Assembly: GCF_020685205.1 (NCBI RefSeq)
Contig: NZ_JAJERB010000003.1
Coordinates: 310,001-374,000 of the forward strand
From: Hymenobacter translucens
GTDB taxonomy: Bacteria > Bacteroidota > Bacteroidia > Cytophagales > Hymenobacteraceae
Length of the DNA: 64,000 nt
Direction of reading: 5' to 3'
Position numbers and translations under genes: made by a program. Positions 51,506 through 60,829 of the stretch are shown here, in pieces (position 1 is the first letter of the stretch; each line of letters starts with the position of its first letter). The notes under the pieces were generated by a model. That model ran no database searches. It worked only from the letters and a program-made list of their open reading frames with translations, and was not told the origin of the DNA.

Positions 51506-52303
51506 TTAGCGGGGCGTGTAGTACTTACGCGCCTCCGGCAATTCCCGCTGAATATTGGCAATGCGGGTGCCGCTGGAAGGGTGCGTAGAAAGAAACTCGG
51601 GTGGAGCGGCGCCGTTTTGCCCGGCTTCCATCCGCTGCCAGAACGCCACCGCCCCATCCGGGTTGTAGCCGGCCATAGCCATGAAAATCAGGCCCAGGTG
51701 GTCGGCTTCGGTTTCCTGGTTACGGCCGTACTTAAGCAGGCCCACAGAGGAACCCACCCCAAATGCCTGCAGAAAGATGCTCTGGGTGGCTTCGGGCTTG
51801 CTCGACAACGCCGCCGACAAAGCCTGTCCGCCCAGCTGCTGCACCAGTCCCTGGCTCATCCGCTCGTTGCCGTGCTTGGCCACCGCGTGGGCAATTTCGT
51901 GGCCCATCACGACGGCCAGCCCGGTTTCGTCCTGGGTGATGGGCAGGATGCCGGTGTATACGGCCACCTTGCCGCCAGGCATGCACCAGGCGTTCTGCTG
52001 CTTGTCGTCCTGAATCACGTTGAACTCCCAGGCGTAGCCGGCCAGCTGATCGGAGGCGTTCTGCTGGCGGAAGTAGGTTTCGACGGCCTGCTGGATGCGC
52101 TGGCCCACCCGCCGTACCATTGCCGTCTGGTTGGCATCGGCGGAAAGCTGGCTTTTGCTGAGCACCTCACGGTACTGCTGCTCGGCCAGCGTGTTCATTT
52201 CCGCGTCGCTGACGAGGCTCAGCTGCTGCCGCCCGGTTATCGGGACGGTGGTGCAGCCCGCGGCCACCAGAAGCCCCGTAGCCAGAACAAGTTTCTTTAG
52301 CAT
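51506..52303 (-). CDS. M48 family metallopeptidase, lipoprotein (LoiP/BepA-like)
   Basis: A 265-residue protein with lipobox at VAAGC (Cys17). MGHEIAHAVAKHGNERMS is the zinc site, with the downstream Glu in NQETEADHLGLIFMAMAGYNP. WCMPGGKVAVYTGIL and PEFLSTHPSSGTRIANIQ are typical of this family. Soluble or lipid-anchored M48 enzymes of this kind remove misfolded outer-membrane proteins in E. coli (LoiP, BepA), and the same quality-control role is plausible here. Same-strand lipoprotein gene downstream. Confidence 0.92.
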   Translation of the reverse strand: MLKKLVLATGLLVAAGCTTVPITGRQQLSLVSDAEMNTLAEQQYREVLSKSQLSADANQTAMVRRVGQRIQQAVETYFRQQNASDQLAGYAWEFNVIQDDKQQNAWCMPGGKVAVYTGILPITQDETGLAVVMGHEIAHAVAKHGNERMSQGLVQQLGGQALSAALSSKPEATQSIFLQAFGVGSSVGLLKYGRNQETEADHLGLIFMAMAGYNPDGAVAFWQRMEAGQNGAAPPEFLSTHPSSGTRIANIQRELPEARKYYTPR

Positions 52304-52556
52304 AGGAAGATTGTGAAAATGAACGGTGAGCAGGCCGGAGCAGCATGCCGCCGACCCCTGCCAGGCTATACGAAGAGCAGCGGGTAAAATGTTTAAAGCC
52401 CGTCAGCGGAACCGGACCGGTGGGCGCGCGTACGAGGCAAAACTCTTTTTAAGGCCACGAATTAAGCCCTATTTTTGGCGCAGCGCCCCCACCGGGTGCT
52501 TCACTGCCCGCAGCCTGCAGGGTCGCGCCGGCCGTTTACTGACTTAGACTTCCTCC

Positions 52557-53171
52557 ATGAAAATACTTTGCATCGGCCGTAACTACGCCGAACACATTGC
52601 CGAGCTCCACAACGAGGTACCCGACGAGCCGGTCATCTTCCTCAAGCCCGAGACGGCGCTGATCCAGCGCAACCAGCCCTTCTTCTACCCCGACTTCTCC
52701 CAGGACATTCACCACGAGCTGGAACTGGTGCTGCGGGTGTGCAAAAACGGCAAGAACATCGAGGAGCAGTTTGCCCACACCTACTTCGATGCCATCGGCC
52801 TGGGCATCGACTTCACCGCCCGCGACCTGCAGACCAAGGCCAAAACCAAGGGCCTGCCCTGGGACTTGGCCAAGGGCTTCGACGGGTCCGCGCCCCTGTC
52901 GCCCACGTTTAAGCCGGTGGCCGACTTCGCTGACCTGGGCAATATCCGCTTCCACCTGGAAGTCAACGGCGAAACCCGGCAGCAAGGCAATTCCGGCCTG
53001 ATGCTGCACCCGTTCAGCGCCATCATTGCCTACATTTCCCGCTTTATCACCCTGAAAATGGGCGACCTGATCTTTACCGGCACCCCCAGCGGCGTGGGCC
53101 CGGTGAAAATCGGGGACCGGCTGGCAGGCTACCTGGAAGACGAAAAGCTGTTGGATGTTGCAGTTAAATAA
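52557..53171 (+). CDS. fumarylacetoacetate hydrolase family protein
   Basis: A 204-residue protein beginning MKILCIGRNYAEHIAEL, followed by EPVIFLKPETALI, HHELELVLRV with the metal-binding Glu pair, GIDFTARDLQ and GDLIFTGTPSGVGPV: the core FAH catalytic fold. Homologues (YcgM type) hydrolyse acylpyruvates or decarboxylate oxaloacetate using Mg. The short length matches single-domain members. Its end overlaps the M23 peptidase gene by 17 bp. Confidence 0.92.
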   Translation: MKILCIGRNYAEHIAELHNEVPDEPVIFLKPETALIQRNQPFFYPDFSQDIHHELELVLRVCKNGKNIEEQFAHTYFDAIGLGIDFTARDLQTKAKTKGLPWDLAKGFDGSAPLSPTFKPVADFADLGNIRFHLEVNGETRQQGNSGLMLHPFSAIIAYISRFITLKMGDLIFTGTPSGVGPVKIGDRLAGYLEDEKLLDVAVK

Positions 53172-55200
53172 TTCCTCCCCGGCCAGCCGGCCGGAGCGCC
53201 GGAAACCGCTGGGCAGCGCCCGCCTGCTGCTGTTGCTGCTGGCCCAGCTGCTGACGCCCGCCTGCCAGGGCCAGGACCATGATGCGCCCGACACGGCCCG
53301 GCGGCTTCCCGCCGCCCCGCGCCCCGCGCCGGAAGGCAAGGGCCCCGTGGTGCCGAAAGGCTACTACCTGTTTCCCATCAGGCCCGGCCAGCCCAATTTC
53401 CTGGCCGCCAGCATGGGCGAGCTGCGGCCCAACCACTTCCACGGCGGCCTCGACATCAAGACCGGCGGTGGGGTGGATCTGCCGGTGTACGCTTCGGCCG
53501 ACGGCTACATCTCCCGGATGAAGCAGTCGACGGCGGGCTACGGCAACGTACTCTACATCGTGCACCCCAACGGCACCACCACCGTGTACGGCCACCTCAA
53601 CCGGTTTATGGGCCCGGTAGCGCAGGAAATGCTCCGGCGCCAGTACGAAAAGAAAACCTACGAGCTGGAGCTGTTCTTTGAAAAAGGGCAGTTCCCGGTG
53701 AAGCGCGGGGAAGTGGTGGCGCTGTCGGGCAACACCGGCGGCTCGGCCGGCCCCCACCTGCACTGGGAAGTGCGCGACGCCCAGGACCGGCAGTACAACC
53801 CCCTGCAGTGGGGCGGCTTCCCGGAAATTCAGGACCACATAGCTCCTACCCTGCAGGCGTTTGCCGTGGAGCCTCTCAGCATTGAGTCGCGGGTGCAGGG
53901 CCGGTTCGACAAGGCCGTGTTCGTGCCCAAAACGGCCACGCCGCCCGGCAAGGAAATCGTGTGGCCCGATACCATTGCCGCCTTCGGCACGGTGGGCCTA
54001 CAGTTCCAGGCCTTCGACCGGTTCGACAACGCCTGGAACAAGAACGGCGTGCAGCGGGTGGACGTGCTCGTGAACGGCAAGCCGCACTACTCCCACGAGG
54101 TGGACGCGGTGCCGTTTCCGGAAGGCTCCCGGCAGATCGGCAACCACGTCGACTACGAGTGGCAAATGACCAAGGGCCGGCAGCTGCAGAAGCTCTGGGT
54201 GGACGACGGCAACGACCTGACCATGTACACCACCGGCCCCGGCCGGGGCCGGCTGCGCGTGGAGGCTGGCCGCGTCTACACCATCGAAATCCGCATGGCG
54301 GACTCCTATGGCAACGCCACGCCCGTGCGGCTGGTACTGCGGGGCGAGGAGCCCCGGTACTTTAAAACGCGCAGCGCGGCAGTGCGCCGCCCGGCCCTGC
54401 GCTACGAGGTCACGCGCAACCTGCTCAAGGTATTTGCCGCCGACCCCGACACCAGCGCCGTGGGCGGCAACCTGCTGATGGCCCGGGGCCGGCAGCGCCT
54501 GTCTGTGAAGCCCAGCTACACCGTGCAGAGCGAAAACGTGTACCTCTACGACCTGCGGGCCGGCATGCCCGACTCGATGCGGTTCGGCAACGTGACGAAG
54601 CGGTTCGAGCGCCAGGCCATGATTCCGTCGGGCCAGGAGCATTCCTTTACCACCTCATCGATGCACGTGGTGTTCGGTCCCCGCACGCTGTTTGATACGC
54701 TTTACTTCCAGACCAGCTACCAGGCGGGTCCGAAAGAGGAATGGACGGTATTCAACCAGCGCACGCCGCTGTATCTGCCCTACCGCCTCACCCTGCGCCC
54801 CGCCACGCCCCCGGCCGACCCGGCCCGTTCGGCGGTGTACCTGATGACGCCCTCCGGCGGCCGGATTTACCAGGGCGGCAAGTGGAACGGCAACGAAATT
54901 TCTTTGAATCTGAAGCAGTTCGGCACCTTCCGGATCTTTGCCGATACCATTCCGCCCTCGGCCACGCTGGTGAGCCGGGGTGCCGGCGGGCTGGTGTTCA
55001 AGGTGGGCGACAACCTGTCGGGCCTGGCCAGCTACCAGCTGGAAATCGGCGGGCAGTTTCGCCTGCTGCGCTACGAGCACAAGAAGGCCATTCTGTTCAC
55101 CGAGCGGCAGGACACGCTGGGACCCGCCCTGCGCGGGCCCGCTACGCTTACCATCCGGGATATGATGGGCAACGAGCGGGTACTCCGGCTCAATCTGTAA
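53155..55200 (+). CDS. M23 family metallopeptidase (secreted, multi-domain)
   Basis: ATG 53155 lies within the end of the FAH gene. The 681-residue protein has a signal region (ARLLLLLLAQLLTPACQ, which could be a lipobox), a LytM/M23 domain at about 75-225 (NHFHGGLDIKTGGGVDLPVYA; GNVLYIVHPNG; HLHWEVRD) with HxxxD and HxH zinc ligands, and a large beta-rich C-terminal part of unknown fold (about 230-681). It is probably a peptidoglycan endopeptidase; the long C-terminal part is much larger than in simple LytM proteins and could direct substrate or localisation. Confidence 0.88.
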   Translation: MLQLNNSSPASRPERRKPLGSARLLLLLLAQLLTPACQGQDHDAPDTARRLPAAPRPAPEGKGPVVPKGYYLFPIRPGQPNFLAASMGELRPNHFHGGLDIKTGGGVDLPVYASADGYISRMKQSTAGYGNVLYIVHPNGTTTVYGHLNRFMGPVAQEMLRRQYEKKTYELELFFEKGQFPVKRGEVVALSGNTGGSAGPHLHWEVRDAQDRQYNPLQWGGFPEIQDHIAPTLQAFAVEPLSIESRVQGRFDKAVFVPKTATPPGKEIVWPDTIAAFGTVGLQFQAFDRFDNAWNKNGVQRVDVLVNGKPHYSHEVDAVPFPEGSRQIGNHVDYEWQMTKGRQLQKLWVDDGNDLTMYTTGPGRGRLRVEAGRVYTIEIRMADSYGNATPVRLVLRGEEPRYFKTRSAAVRRPALRYEVTRNLLKVFAADPDTSAVGGNLLMARGRQRLSVKPSYTVQSENVYLYDLRAGMPDSMRFGNVTKRFERQAMIPSGQEHSFTTSSMHVVFGPRTLFDTLYFQTSYQAGPKEEWTVFNQRTPLYLPYRLTLRPATPPADPARSAVYLMTPSGGRIYQGGKWNGNEISLNLKQFGTFRIFADTIPPSATLVSRGAGGLVFKVGDNLSGLASYQLEIGGQFRLLRYEHKKAILFTERQDTLGPALRGPATLTIRDMMGNERVLRLNL

Positions 55201-55317
55201 GCAGGCTCAAACCGGCACTGTCTTCCTTCGGCTTTGCCGCCGGATGACACGATCTACAAACGGCAGCGGCCACGTGAATTCCATCAGCCCATTTCCCACT
55301 TCAGCACCTTAAACACC

Positions 55318-55767
55318 ATGCTCCCCGAACCCGGCACTCCCGCCCCCGACTTCGAAGCCGTTGACCAGAACGGCACCCTCATCCGGCTCCAGGACTTTCG
55401 CGGCCGGAAAGTGGCGCTGTACTTCTATCCCAAGGACGACACCTCGGGCTGCACCGCCCAGGCCTGCGACCTGCGGGACCACCGCACCGAGCTGGCTGAG
55501 GCCGGCGTGCAGGTACTCGGCGTGAGCATCGACAGCCAGAAGTCCCACCAGAAATTCGCCCAGAAGTACGAGCTCAACTTCCCGCTGCTGGTTGACGAGG
55601 ACAAGAAAATCGTGGAAGCTTACGGGGTTTGGCAGGAGAAGTCGATGTACGGCCGCAAGTACATGGGCACCATGCGCTACACCTTTCTCATCGACGAGCA
55701 GGGCCGGATTGAGCGCGTTATCACCAAGGTCGATACCAAAAACCACGCGGCCCAGCTGCTGGGCTAA
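55318..55767 (+). CDS. bcp: Thioredoxin-dependent peroxiredoxin, BCP/PrxQ type
   Basis: ATG 55318 gives 149 residues, the normal BCP length. KVALYFYPKDDTSGCTAQACDLRD carries the peroxidatic Cys (first) and the resolving Cys five residues later (CTAQAC). VLGVSIDSQKSHQKFAQKY and the MRYTFLIDEQG closing strand match the family. It reduces hydrogen and lipid peroxides with thioredoxin. Single gene followed by a terminator. Confidence 0.93.
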   Translation: MLPEPGTPAPDFEAVDQNGTLIRLQDFRGRKVALYFYPKDDTSGCTAQACDLRDHRTELAEAGVQVLGVSIDSQKSHQKFAQKYELNFPLLVDEDKKIVEAYGVWQEKSMYGRKYMGTMRYTFLIDEQGRIERVITKVDTKNHAAQLLG

Positions 55768-55786
55768 AGGGGTGATGCCGCCGACC

Positions 55787-55814
55787 AAGCCCGGGCCCTG
55801 GTCCGGGCTTTTTT
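55787..55814 (+). terminator. intrinsic terminator
   Basis: AAGCCCGG / CCGGGCTT stem with an 8-base loop and a TTTT tail, 20 bp after bcp. Confidence 0.75.
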
Positions 55815-55922
55815 CGTGTAGTAGCCGTCAGCCCCGGAAAAATGATACTCCGGATAATCCGGCTAAGGCCTCCGCCCTGATTTTCCTACATTTGCCCCAC
55901 TAACCTATTTCCTTTCCTGTTC

Positions 55923-56828
55923 ATGTCGCAGCCTTCCGCTTCCACCTCGCCTGTTACTTCCGAAACCCATTCCGCTTCCGCTACGAAAACCCCTGCCGAG
56001 CTCAAGCAGATTGCTGCCCAGGTGCGCCGCGACATCGTGCGCATGGTGCACGGCGTCAGCTCAGGCCACCCCGGCGGCTCCCTGGGCTGCGCCGACCTGC
56101 TGGTGGCCTTGTATTTCCGGGTGATGAAGCACGACCCGGCGTTTGCCATGAACGGCGAAGGCGAAGACCTGTTTTTCCTGTCGAATGGCCACATTTCCCC
56201 GGTGTGGTACTCGGTGCTGGCCCGCTCGGGCTATTTCCCCGTGAGTGAGCTGGGCACGTTCCGCAAGCTCAACTCCCGGGTGCAGGGCCACCCTGCCACG
56301 GAGGAGGGCCTGCCCGGCATCCGCATTGCCTCCGGCTCTCTGGGCCAGGGCCTGAGCGTGGCTATCGGTGCGGCCCAGGCCAAAAAGCTCAACGGCGACG
56401 ACCGGCAGGTGTACGTGCTGATGGGCGACGGCGAGCTGGAGGAAGGCCAGGTGTGGGAAGCAGCCATGTACGCCCCCCACCACAAGGTCGACAACCTGAT
56501 TGCGCTGGTCGACCGCAACGGTCAGCAGATCGACGGGCCTACCGATGCCATTATGAACCTGGGGAACCTGCGCGCCAAGTTTGAGGCGTTTGGCTGGAAG
56601 GTGCTCGAAACCGACGGCAACGACCTCGAAAAGCTGGTTCCGACCCTGGAAGAAGCCCGGCAGCTCAGCGGCCAGGGCCTGCCCATCATGATTCTGATGG
56701 ACACGCAGATGGGTTATGGCGTCGACTATATGATGGGCTCCCACAAGTGGCACGGCACGGCCCCGAACGACGAGCAGCTAGAGCTGGCGTTGCAGCAGCT
56801 GCTGGTCGATCAGCAAAGCGACTATTAG
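55923..56828 (+). CDS. Transketolase, N-terminal (TPP-binding) subunit
   Basis: A 301-residue protein. MVHGVSSGHPGGSLGCADLLVAL, NGHISPVWYSVLARSG and the thiamine diphosphate motif GDGELEEGQVWEAAMYA ... VDRN are classical for the transketolase N-terminal half. In many bacteria the enzyme is split in two genes, and the partner half is encoded 1.57 kb downstream (58397). The first 25 residues are Ser/Thr-rich and poorly conserved. It transfers two-carbon units in the pentose-phosphate pathway once assembled with the second subunit. Confidence 0.93.
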   Translation: MSQPSASTSPVTSETHSASATKTPAELKQIAAQVRRDIVRMVHGVSSGHPGGSLGCADLLVALYFRVMKHDPAFAMNGEGEDLFFLSNGHISPVWYSVLARSGYFPVSELGTFRKLNSRVQGHPATEEGLPGIRIASGSLGQGLSVAIGAAQAKKLNGDDRQVYVLMGDGELEEGQVWEAAMYAPHHKVDNLIALVDRNGQQIDGPTDAIMNLGNLRAKFEAFGWKVLETDGNDLEKLVPTLEEARQLSGQGLPIMILMDTQMGYGVDYMMGSHKWHGTAPNDEQLELALQQLLVDQQSDY

Positions 56829-56898
56829 GCGGCCGGAGTACAAGCTGAGCCGACGTGCATTCGTTAGGCCCGGGTAATCGACAGTTTAACCGGCGTTT

Positions 56899-58299
56899 AT
56901 GCATTCCTTCTACGTTCGTTTTTATGGTTTTCTGCTGAGCCTGGCTTTGCTGGCTCCGGCTGCCCGTGCCCAGAACGTAGCGCCCGAAAAGCCCCGGGTG
57001 ACGCGCATTCTGTTTCTGCTCGACGCCTCGGGCAGCATGAATGCTCCCTGGGAGGGCCGCCCGCGCATGGACGTCGCCAAGAGCCTGCTGGCCAAGATGG
57101 TAGACTCGCTCAACACCTACCCCAACCTGGAGCTGGGTTTGCGCGTGTACGGGCATCAGCACGAAGCCAAGGAAGCCAACTGCCAGGACTCCAAGCTGGA
57201 AGTACCTTTCGGCCGCAAGAATGCCGGGGCCATCAAGGCCAAGCTTAAATCCATTCAGCAGCAGGGCAACACGCCCATCACCTACTCGCTGGAGCAGTCG
57301 GCCAACGACTTCCCCGCCGACAAGACTTCCCGCAACGTACTGATTCTGATAACCGACGGGCTGGAGTCGTGCAAGGGTGACCCCTGCGCTACCTCCATTG
57401 CCCTGCAGCGCAAGCACATCTTCCTCAAGCCCTTCGTCATCGGCATCGGGGCCGAAAAGGACTTCGGACGTCAGCTTGAGTGCCTGGGGCAGTACTACAA
57501 CGCCGCCGACGTGAAGACTTTTCAGCAGGTGCTCGACAACGTCATTGCCCAGACGCTGACCAAAACGACTGTGAGCGTGAACCTGACCGACGAGGCGGGC
57601 AAGCCGGTGGAAACGAACGTGAACATGACGTTCATCAACAACGTGACCGAGCAGCCCGAGTACAACTACGTGCACTTCCGCGACGCCCAGGGCCGGCCCG
57701 ACGTGCTCGACATCGACGCCCTGCAGAGCTACGACCTGGTCATCAACACGGTGCCGCCGGTGCGCCAGCAGAACGTGCCGATCCGGCCCGGTAAAGCCAA
57801 CGTGCTGACTTACAAAACCCCGCAGGGCGTGCTGGTCCTGCAGCCCCCGAATATTTCCCCCAACCCTTACGGCGTGATGCGGGCCGTCATCCGGGCCCAG
57901 GGCAATCCGGCTACGGTGCTGGCGCTGAACTTCGGTAACCGCCAGAAGCTACTGGCCGGCAACTACGAGGTGGAGTTCCTGACGTTGCCCCGCATCATCC
58001 GCCGCATCACCATCAAGCAGGGCCAGACCACCACGCTCACCTTCGACCCGCCCGGCACGCTCAACATCGTTTCCGACCTGAAAGGCTTCGGCAGCATCTA
58101 CCGGATCAACAACGACGAGTCGCAGACCTGGCTTTACAACCTGCCCGAAACCACCAGCAAAATCAACCTGCCCATGCAGCCCGGGGTGTACCGCCTCGTG
58201 TACCGCACCGCCACGGCTACCGGCAGCAAGTTCACCGACGTGCGCAACTTCACCATCCGCAGCGGGCAAACCAGCTCCGTCAGCATTTTCGGGAAGTAA
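56899..58299 (+). CDS. secreted von Willebrand factor A domain protein
   Basis: A 466-residue protein with signal peptide (LLSLALLAPAARAQ). The VWA domain (about 32-205) has a complete MIDAS: DASGSMN (DxSxS), Thr in NTPITYSL and Asp in ITDGLESC. From about 220 to the end are beta-rich repeats (VSVNLTDEAGKPVETNVN ... ; GTLNIVSDLKGFGSI) that look like Ig-like or CarboxypepD-like modules. Cys pairs (NCQD, ESCKGDPC) suggest disulfides. It sits between the two transketolase halves on the same strand. Function unknown; probably a surface or periplasmic adhesion or assembly factor. Confidence 0.85.
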   Translation: MHSFYVRFYGFLLSLALLAPAARAQNVAPEKPRVTRILFLLDASGSMNAPWEGRPRMDVAKSLLAKMVDSLNTYPNLELGLRVYGHQHEAKEANCQDSKLEVPFGRKNAGAIKAKLKSIQQQGNTPITYSLEQSANDFPADKTSRNVLILITDGLESCKGDPCATSIALQRKHIFLKPFVIGIGAEKDFGRQLECLGQYYNAADVKTFQQVLDNVIAQTLTKTTVSVNLTDEAGKPVETNVNMTFINNVTEQPEYNYVHFRDAQGRPDVLDIDALQSYDLVINTVPPVRQQNVPIRPGKANVLTYKTPQGVLVLQPPNISPNPYGVMRAVIRAQGNPATVLALNFGNRQKLLAGNYEVEFLTLPRIIRRITIKQGQTTTLTFDPPGTLNIVSDLKGFGSIYRINNDESQTWLYNLPETTSKINLPMQPGVYRLVYRTATATGSKFTDVRNFTIRSGQTSSVSIFGK

Positions 58300-58396
58300 C
58301 CTCCGCCCCGCGTTCCGCCCCGGGCAGTGGCATACTGTAAGCCGGGGGCGGAACCCGAACCATACGAAACTAAGATCCTAAGTCCCAGAACCCCAC

Positions 58397-59356
58397 ATGA
58401 AAGAATTCCCCTACTCCGAATCAAAAGACACCCGCTCCGGCTTTGGCGCCGGCCTGCACGAGCTGGGCAAGTCGAACCCCAACGTGGTGGCCCTCACCGC
58501 CGACCTGACCGGCTCGCTCAAAATGGATGCCTTTAAAAAGGACTTTCCCGAGCGGTTTTTCCAGGTGGGCATTGCTGAGGCCAACATGATGGGCATTGCG
58601 GCCGGTCTTACCATCGGAGGCAAGATTCCCTTTACCGGCACCTTTGCCAACTTCAGCACCGGCCGCGTCTACGACCAGATCCGCCAGAGCATTGCCTACT
58701 CGGGCAAAAACGTGAAGATCTGCGCGTCCCACGCCGGCGTTACGCTGGGTGAGGACGGCGCCACCCACCAGATTCTGGAAGACCTGGGCATGATGAAGAT
58801 GCTGCCCCACATGACGGTCATCAACCCCTGCGACTTCAACCAGACCAAGGCTGCCACCATTGCCATTGCCGACTACGAAGGCCCGGTCTACCTGCGCTTC
58901 GGCCGCCCGGTGGTGCCCAACTTTACCCCGGCTGACCAGCAGTTCGAAATCGGCAAGGCGGTAGTGCTGAACGAAGGCGCCGACGTGAGCATTTTCGCCA
59001 CCGGCCACCTCGTATGGAAGGCCATTCTGGCGGGTAAGATCCTGGCGGAGAAGGGCATCGATGCCGAAATCATCAACATTCACACCATCAAGCCCTTCGA
59101 CGAAGAGGCCGTGCTGGCCTCGGTGCGCAAAACCCGCTGCGCCGTGTCGGCCGAAGAGCACCAGATGAACGGCGGCCTCGGCGACTCCGTGGCTCAGCTG
59201 CTCGCCCGCGAAGAGCCTCTGCCCCTGGAAATGGTAGCCGTCAACGACTCTTTCGGCGAGTCCGGCACCCCCGACCAGCTCATGGAGAAATACGGCCTGA
59301 TGGAAAACGACATCGTGGCTGCCGTGGAGAAAGTCCTGGCCCGGAAGCGGAAGTAG
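58397..59356 (+). CDS. Transketolase, C-terminal (pyrimidine-binding) subunit
   Basis: A 319-residue protein. It contains VALTADLTGSLKM, the catalytic Glu in FFQVGIAEANMMGIAAGL, HAGVTLGEDGATHQILEDLGMM and the C-terminal domain signature SAEEHQMNGGLGDSVAQ. These are the second half of split transketolases. Together with the gene at 55923 it should form an alpha2beta2 enzyme. An open distance of 98 bp from the VWA gene and the terminator downstream suggest that all three are one transcript. Confidence 0.93.
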   Translation: MKEFPYSESKDTRSGFGAGLHELGKSNPNVVALTADLTGSLKMDAFKKDFPERFFQVGIAEANMMGIAAGLTIGGKIPFTGTFANFSTGRVYDQIRQSIAYSGKNVKICASHAGVTLGEDGATHQILEDLGMMKMLPHMTVINPCDFNQTKAATIAIADYEGPVYLRFGRPVVPNFTPADQQFEIGKAVVLNEGADVSIFATGHLVWKAILAGKILAEKGIDAEIINIHTIKPFDEEAVLASVRKTRCAVSAEEHQMNGGLGDSVAQLLAREEPLPLEMVAVNDSFGESGTPDQLMEKYGLMENDIVAAVEKVLARKRK

Positions 59357-59373
59357 TTTTTCCGGAACCAAAT

Positions 59374-59407
59374 AAAAGCCCCCACAGCGCATGTTGTGGG
59401 GGCTTTT
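59374..59407. terminator. bidirectional intrinsic terminator
   Basis: AAAAGCCCCCACA and its exact complement with an 8-base loop, between the convergent transketolase and DUF4157 genes. Confidence 0.85.
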
Positions 59408-59462
59408 GCTTTAAGGCCGAAAGCTGTTTCACCTGAACCAGCTGACAGATAACCAGGGCGCA

Positions 59463-60599
59463 CTAAAACCCTTCAAAATCGGTGTCTTCGTCGCTTCCCT
59501 CCAGATTATCCGACTCTTTTGACAGTTTCCCTTTTGTGATCTTATCCCCGTATAGAACAGCCCTGAATCTCACTTCCTCGTCGTCCGCAGTTTGATCCAG
59601 CGCTTTTCGCATCGGATTCTCAAAATTGGAGCGGTACGGCCCATTGTTCACCCCGCCGTCCTGGGCAAACACATTGTCTCCGTCGCTACCGTCACCGCCA
59701 TTCTGTTGGGCAAGCACGTGACCGGCTTGTCCGACAATGAACCGGTTATTGGTCATCCCGATGTTGATGTTTGTATCTCCCACCAACGCATCGGCTTTGT
59801 ATTTCGTGACGCCGTTCCACCCGTAGTTCTTCGCATCCTCTCCTTCCGCGAAATCTTCTACTTCCCCTTCCGCCTCTATCACGACGCTCGTTTTTCCCCG
59901 TTGAGTGGCCGTTACGTCCACCTGGCGCTGCACCGGGCCGACACCGGCAACCATTCCCGGGGCGGAGAAGGAGCTGGGCTCCTCGGCTGATGAGCCTTTA
60001 AGCTGCAGGGCCTTTGCTCCCATCACATCCGCCTCCTTCTCCAGGCTACCGTCGTCGTTTACCGCCACGCTGCCTTTCATTTGCATAGTCGGCTTTACCC
60101 GCCCCTGCTTTTGCTGCACCACGTGCCAGGCTTCATGCGGCAGGTGCTGTTCTTGTCCCGGCCCCAAATGAATATCTGTTCCCTGGGCGTACGCATGGGC
60201 TTGCAACTGCGCGGGTTTAGCAGAGTTGCGATGCAGCTTTACATCATCCAGGGACATTCCCGACAGGCTTTCTATTCCGGTTTTTAAGCTATCCGGCAAC
60301 CCGGTTGTGTTTTCTTTCTTTTGAATGAGTTGCCGGGTTGCCGAATGGGGGTTCGCCAATGCTTGCAGTTGAACTCCTTGGGTTGCTTGCGGACTATTAT
60401 TTACGGATTCATGTAACGTTCGCAGCTGCGCAACGCGGGAGCTGTTATTGGCACCCTCCTTCACCTGCCGTTGCGCAATAGCCTCCGGTCGGTTATCTGC
60501 AAATCGAAAAGCCGGCTCGGCTGCGCTCTGCCTCTGCATGGCAGCATTCGCCCCTGTTTCGCTCTTATCTTCCTGAGTCTTTTCAGCATGGATATTCAT
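59463..60599 (-). CDS. DUF4157 (eCIS-core) protein with nuclease-like C-terminus
   Basis: A 378-residue protein without signal peptide. The N-terminal 95 residues are Gln-rich and disordered. DUF4157 occupies about 98-195: [61 protein letters not shown] and the closing [13 protein letters not shown], including the HEAWH zinc-protease-like motif. The last 140 residues end in [19 protein letters not shown] ... [13 protein letters not shown], which resembles Endonuclease_NS_2-type DNA/RNA nucleases (GH followed by NxG and FE). DUF4157 is the core domain of many effectors loaded by extracellular contractile injection systems; no such apparatus or immunity gene is in this window. GC is visibly lower than in neighbours. 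Confidence 0.75.
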   Translation of the reverse strand: MNIHAEKTQEDKSETGANAAMQRQSAAEPAFRFADNRPEAIAQRQVKEGANNSSRVAQLRTLHESVNNSPQATQGVQLQALANPHSATRQLIQKKENTTGLPDSLKTGIESLSGMSLDDVKLHRNSAKPAQLQAHAYAQGTDIHLGPGQEQHLPHEAWHVVQQKQGRVKPTMQMKGSVAVNDDGSLEKEADVMGAKALQLKGSSAEEPSSFSAPGMVAGVGPVQRQVDVTATQRGKTSVVIEAEGEVEDFAEGEDAKNYGWNGVTKYKADALVGDTNINIGMTNNRFIVGQAGHVLAQQNGGDGSDGDNVFAQDGGVNNGPYRSNFENPMRKALDQTADDEEVRFRAVLYGDKITKGKLSKESDNLEGSDEDTDFEGF

Positions 60600-60829
60600 A
60601 GTTTCTTCTTTTTCAGATTCTGGTATACAATCACTTACTTATGAGCTACTGGCCCGGCTGCTTTCGTAAAAAGGCGCTCTGCCTGCAGCCAATATCAGGA
60701 AAGCCGCTCAAATAAGGAAGCTTTATCAGGTCTGTACTAACTAAAGTCGCCGGGAGCCCGCCGACGGGTAGCTTTATCAGACAAAACGCGTACTAGTCAG
60801 TGTTTTACCAGAAGTCGGAAGCGTCGGGC

